Source: CAVTHW01 sp963734625 (GTDB lineage: Bacteria > Acidobacteriota > Terriglobia > Bryobacterales > Bryobacteraceae). Taken from it: a stretch of 64,000 bases of DNA. Shown piece after piece: positions 63,335 to 64,000 of this stretch. The stretch is taken from the NCBI GenBank assembly GCA_963734625.1, contig CAVTHW010000006.1, positions 189,164 to 253,163 on the forward strand, written 5' to 3'. Numbering within the stretch: position 1 is the stretch's first letter; each line of letters begins with the position of its first letter. A program made the position numbers and the translations under genes. The notes under the pieces were generated by a model. That model did not search any database. It was not told the DNA's origin and saw nothing but the letters and a program-made list of their open reading frames with translations.

Positions 63335-64000
63335 TCAAAGTTCGCCGGCGAAGGCTTTAGAGAGCATGGACGGCATGAGAGCGTCGAGTTCTTCGACGTC
63401 TCGTTTTGAGGTTCTTCAGTGAATCGACCTTCAGCTTGGAGGCCGTCGGTGCTGGACAACCCGGCGTTGCTCTTCAAGGGCGGGCACAGAAACTGGATAT
63501 GCTTTCAGCCTGACACCCGTCAAATGGGCAATAGTAGTTTGGGTCTTGATGTCTGTGAGATGCCCCTGCTCTGCTGCCCAAAAAATGTGTTGCAGGAGAA
63601 ATTGTGGAATCAAGGTCCTTCGATTCACTCTGACCCGATGAAGGGCTTTTTGGTAGATGCAGCCCGGAATCTCCTCGTGCCAGATAGCAACTCCCAATGT
63701 CTCCACCCTCGCAGACAAGGATGTCACCTCGCTGCAAGGCGAAGGTCGCCTGATCCTCGTCGGTTACATTCATTCGATAGACACTTGAGAGATCGAGTCG
63801 GCCCCATTGGACGTTCGCGTTTCGTATGTACGGAGTGCCACCTTGGTCTTGTGCTTGGTTGCGAGAGCATCTTACCCAATCGAGAATCCGCTACGGAGTC
63901 GAGGCGAACTGCCTTTGCGGTTTGGGTCAGTCGGCTGAAGGAACTGTTCCGCGCGCTCACGAGAAGAACACTTTGCTCCCCTGGTGCTCTGCGATCTCAG
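63335..64000 (-). pseudogene. hsdS: Type I restriction specificity subunit (hsdS), 3' part, frameshifted, runs off the window
   Basis: Fragments in several frames: VRLDSVADSRLGKML, MNVTDEDQATFALQRGDILV, CEGGDIG, then IPGCIYQKALHRVRVNRRTL, IPQFLLQHIFWAAEQGHLTD, LTGVRLKAYPVSVPALEEQR (the target-recognition domain end and conserved linker), and EELDALMPSMLSKAFAGEL to the TGA at 63335-63337. These are the C-terminal recognition domain of an HsdS. hsdM and hsdR would lie beyond the window. Confidence 0.65.

Overview
The window is GC-rich bacterial chromosome (about 65% GC by eye in the housekeeping parts). Gene content and the style of the single rRNA operon fit Acidobacteriota, probably a Solibacter/Bryobacter-like lineage: clustered sulfatases with twin-arginine leaders, DUF1684 and phosphotriesterase-family proteins, a c-type cytochrome, an ECF sigma factor with a FecR-like anti-sigma partner, and many insertion sequences. 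The taxonomic call is an inference from gene style; the 16S gene at 47196-48700 would settle it.

Layout. 1-5396: three exported sulfatases on the minus strand (the first cut by the window edge) and a fourth facing them. 5397-8717: a cytochrome c remnant, a DUF1684 protein, formyltetrahydrofolate deformylase and a phosphotriesterase-family hydrolase. 8758-11533 (minus): rpmB, a twice-frameshifted fumarylacetoacetate-hydrolase-family gene, and a partial ATP synthase operon (atpZ, atpI, atpB, atpE) without subunit b or any F1 gene. 11601-12324: a VapBC toxin-antitoxin pair with an operator-like inverted repeat. 12445-22079: sigma/anti-sigma pair, a Cys-rich protein, dNTPase, a TPR-like membrane protein, a response regulator, a STAS/HATPase partner-switching pair and mutS2. 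22140-22214: tRNA-Glu.

22216-39400 is an accessory island of lower GC. It begins with a truncated IS3 element flush against tRNA-Glu. It holds a 20-nt repeat cluster, a strong minus-strand promoter reading into about 600 nt of hairpin-rich sequence with no convincing gene (candidate large structured RNA), and then a run of small, mostly orphan membrane, exported and zinc-ribbon genes. These genes are separated by recurring intergenic modules: a GC-rich boundary repeat, a CTGACAGTGTCAG palindrome and a sigma70-like promoter. One block of the run is duplicated, and an IS4/IS1634-like element, an IS630 element and an 84-bp repeat interrupt it.

39486-42750 returns to ordinary genes (a GHMP kinase and two hypotheticals). 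42971-46761 is an insertion-sequence graveyard (IS1595 and ISKra4 remnants, and a DDE transposase gene split by an antisense group II intron). 46785-52267 is the rRNA operon (two promoters, 16S, tRNA-Ala, tRNA-Ile, 23S, 5S, terminator). 52365-56131 carries two near-identical IS110 copies next to REP-like repeats, each with a noncoding leader that could be a bridge RNA. 56237-57754 is a Gfo/Idh/MocA oxidoreductase. 57880-58509 is a decayed toxin-antitoxin pair. 58630-64000 (minus) looks like a decaying defence region: DUF1828 protein, an unrecognised partner, a protein with a HEPN-like RNxxxH motif, a small orphan, a heavily frameshifted KAP-type P-loop NTPase and the end of a type I restriction specificity gene.

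Many otherwise conserved genes carry single-base frameshifts, most densely at 61-64 kb. True decay and uncorrected assembly indels cannot be separated from sequence alone.
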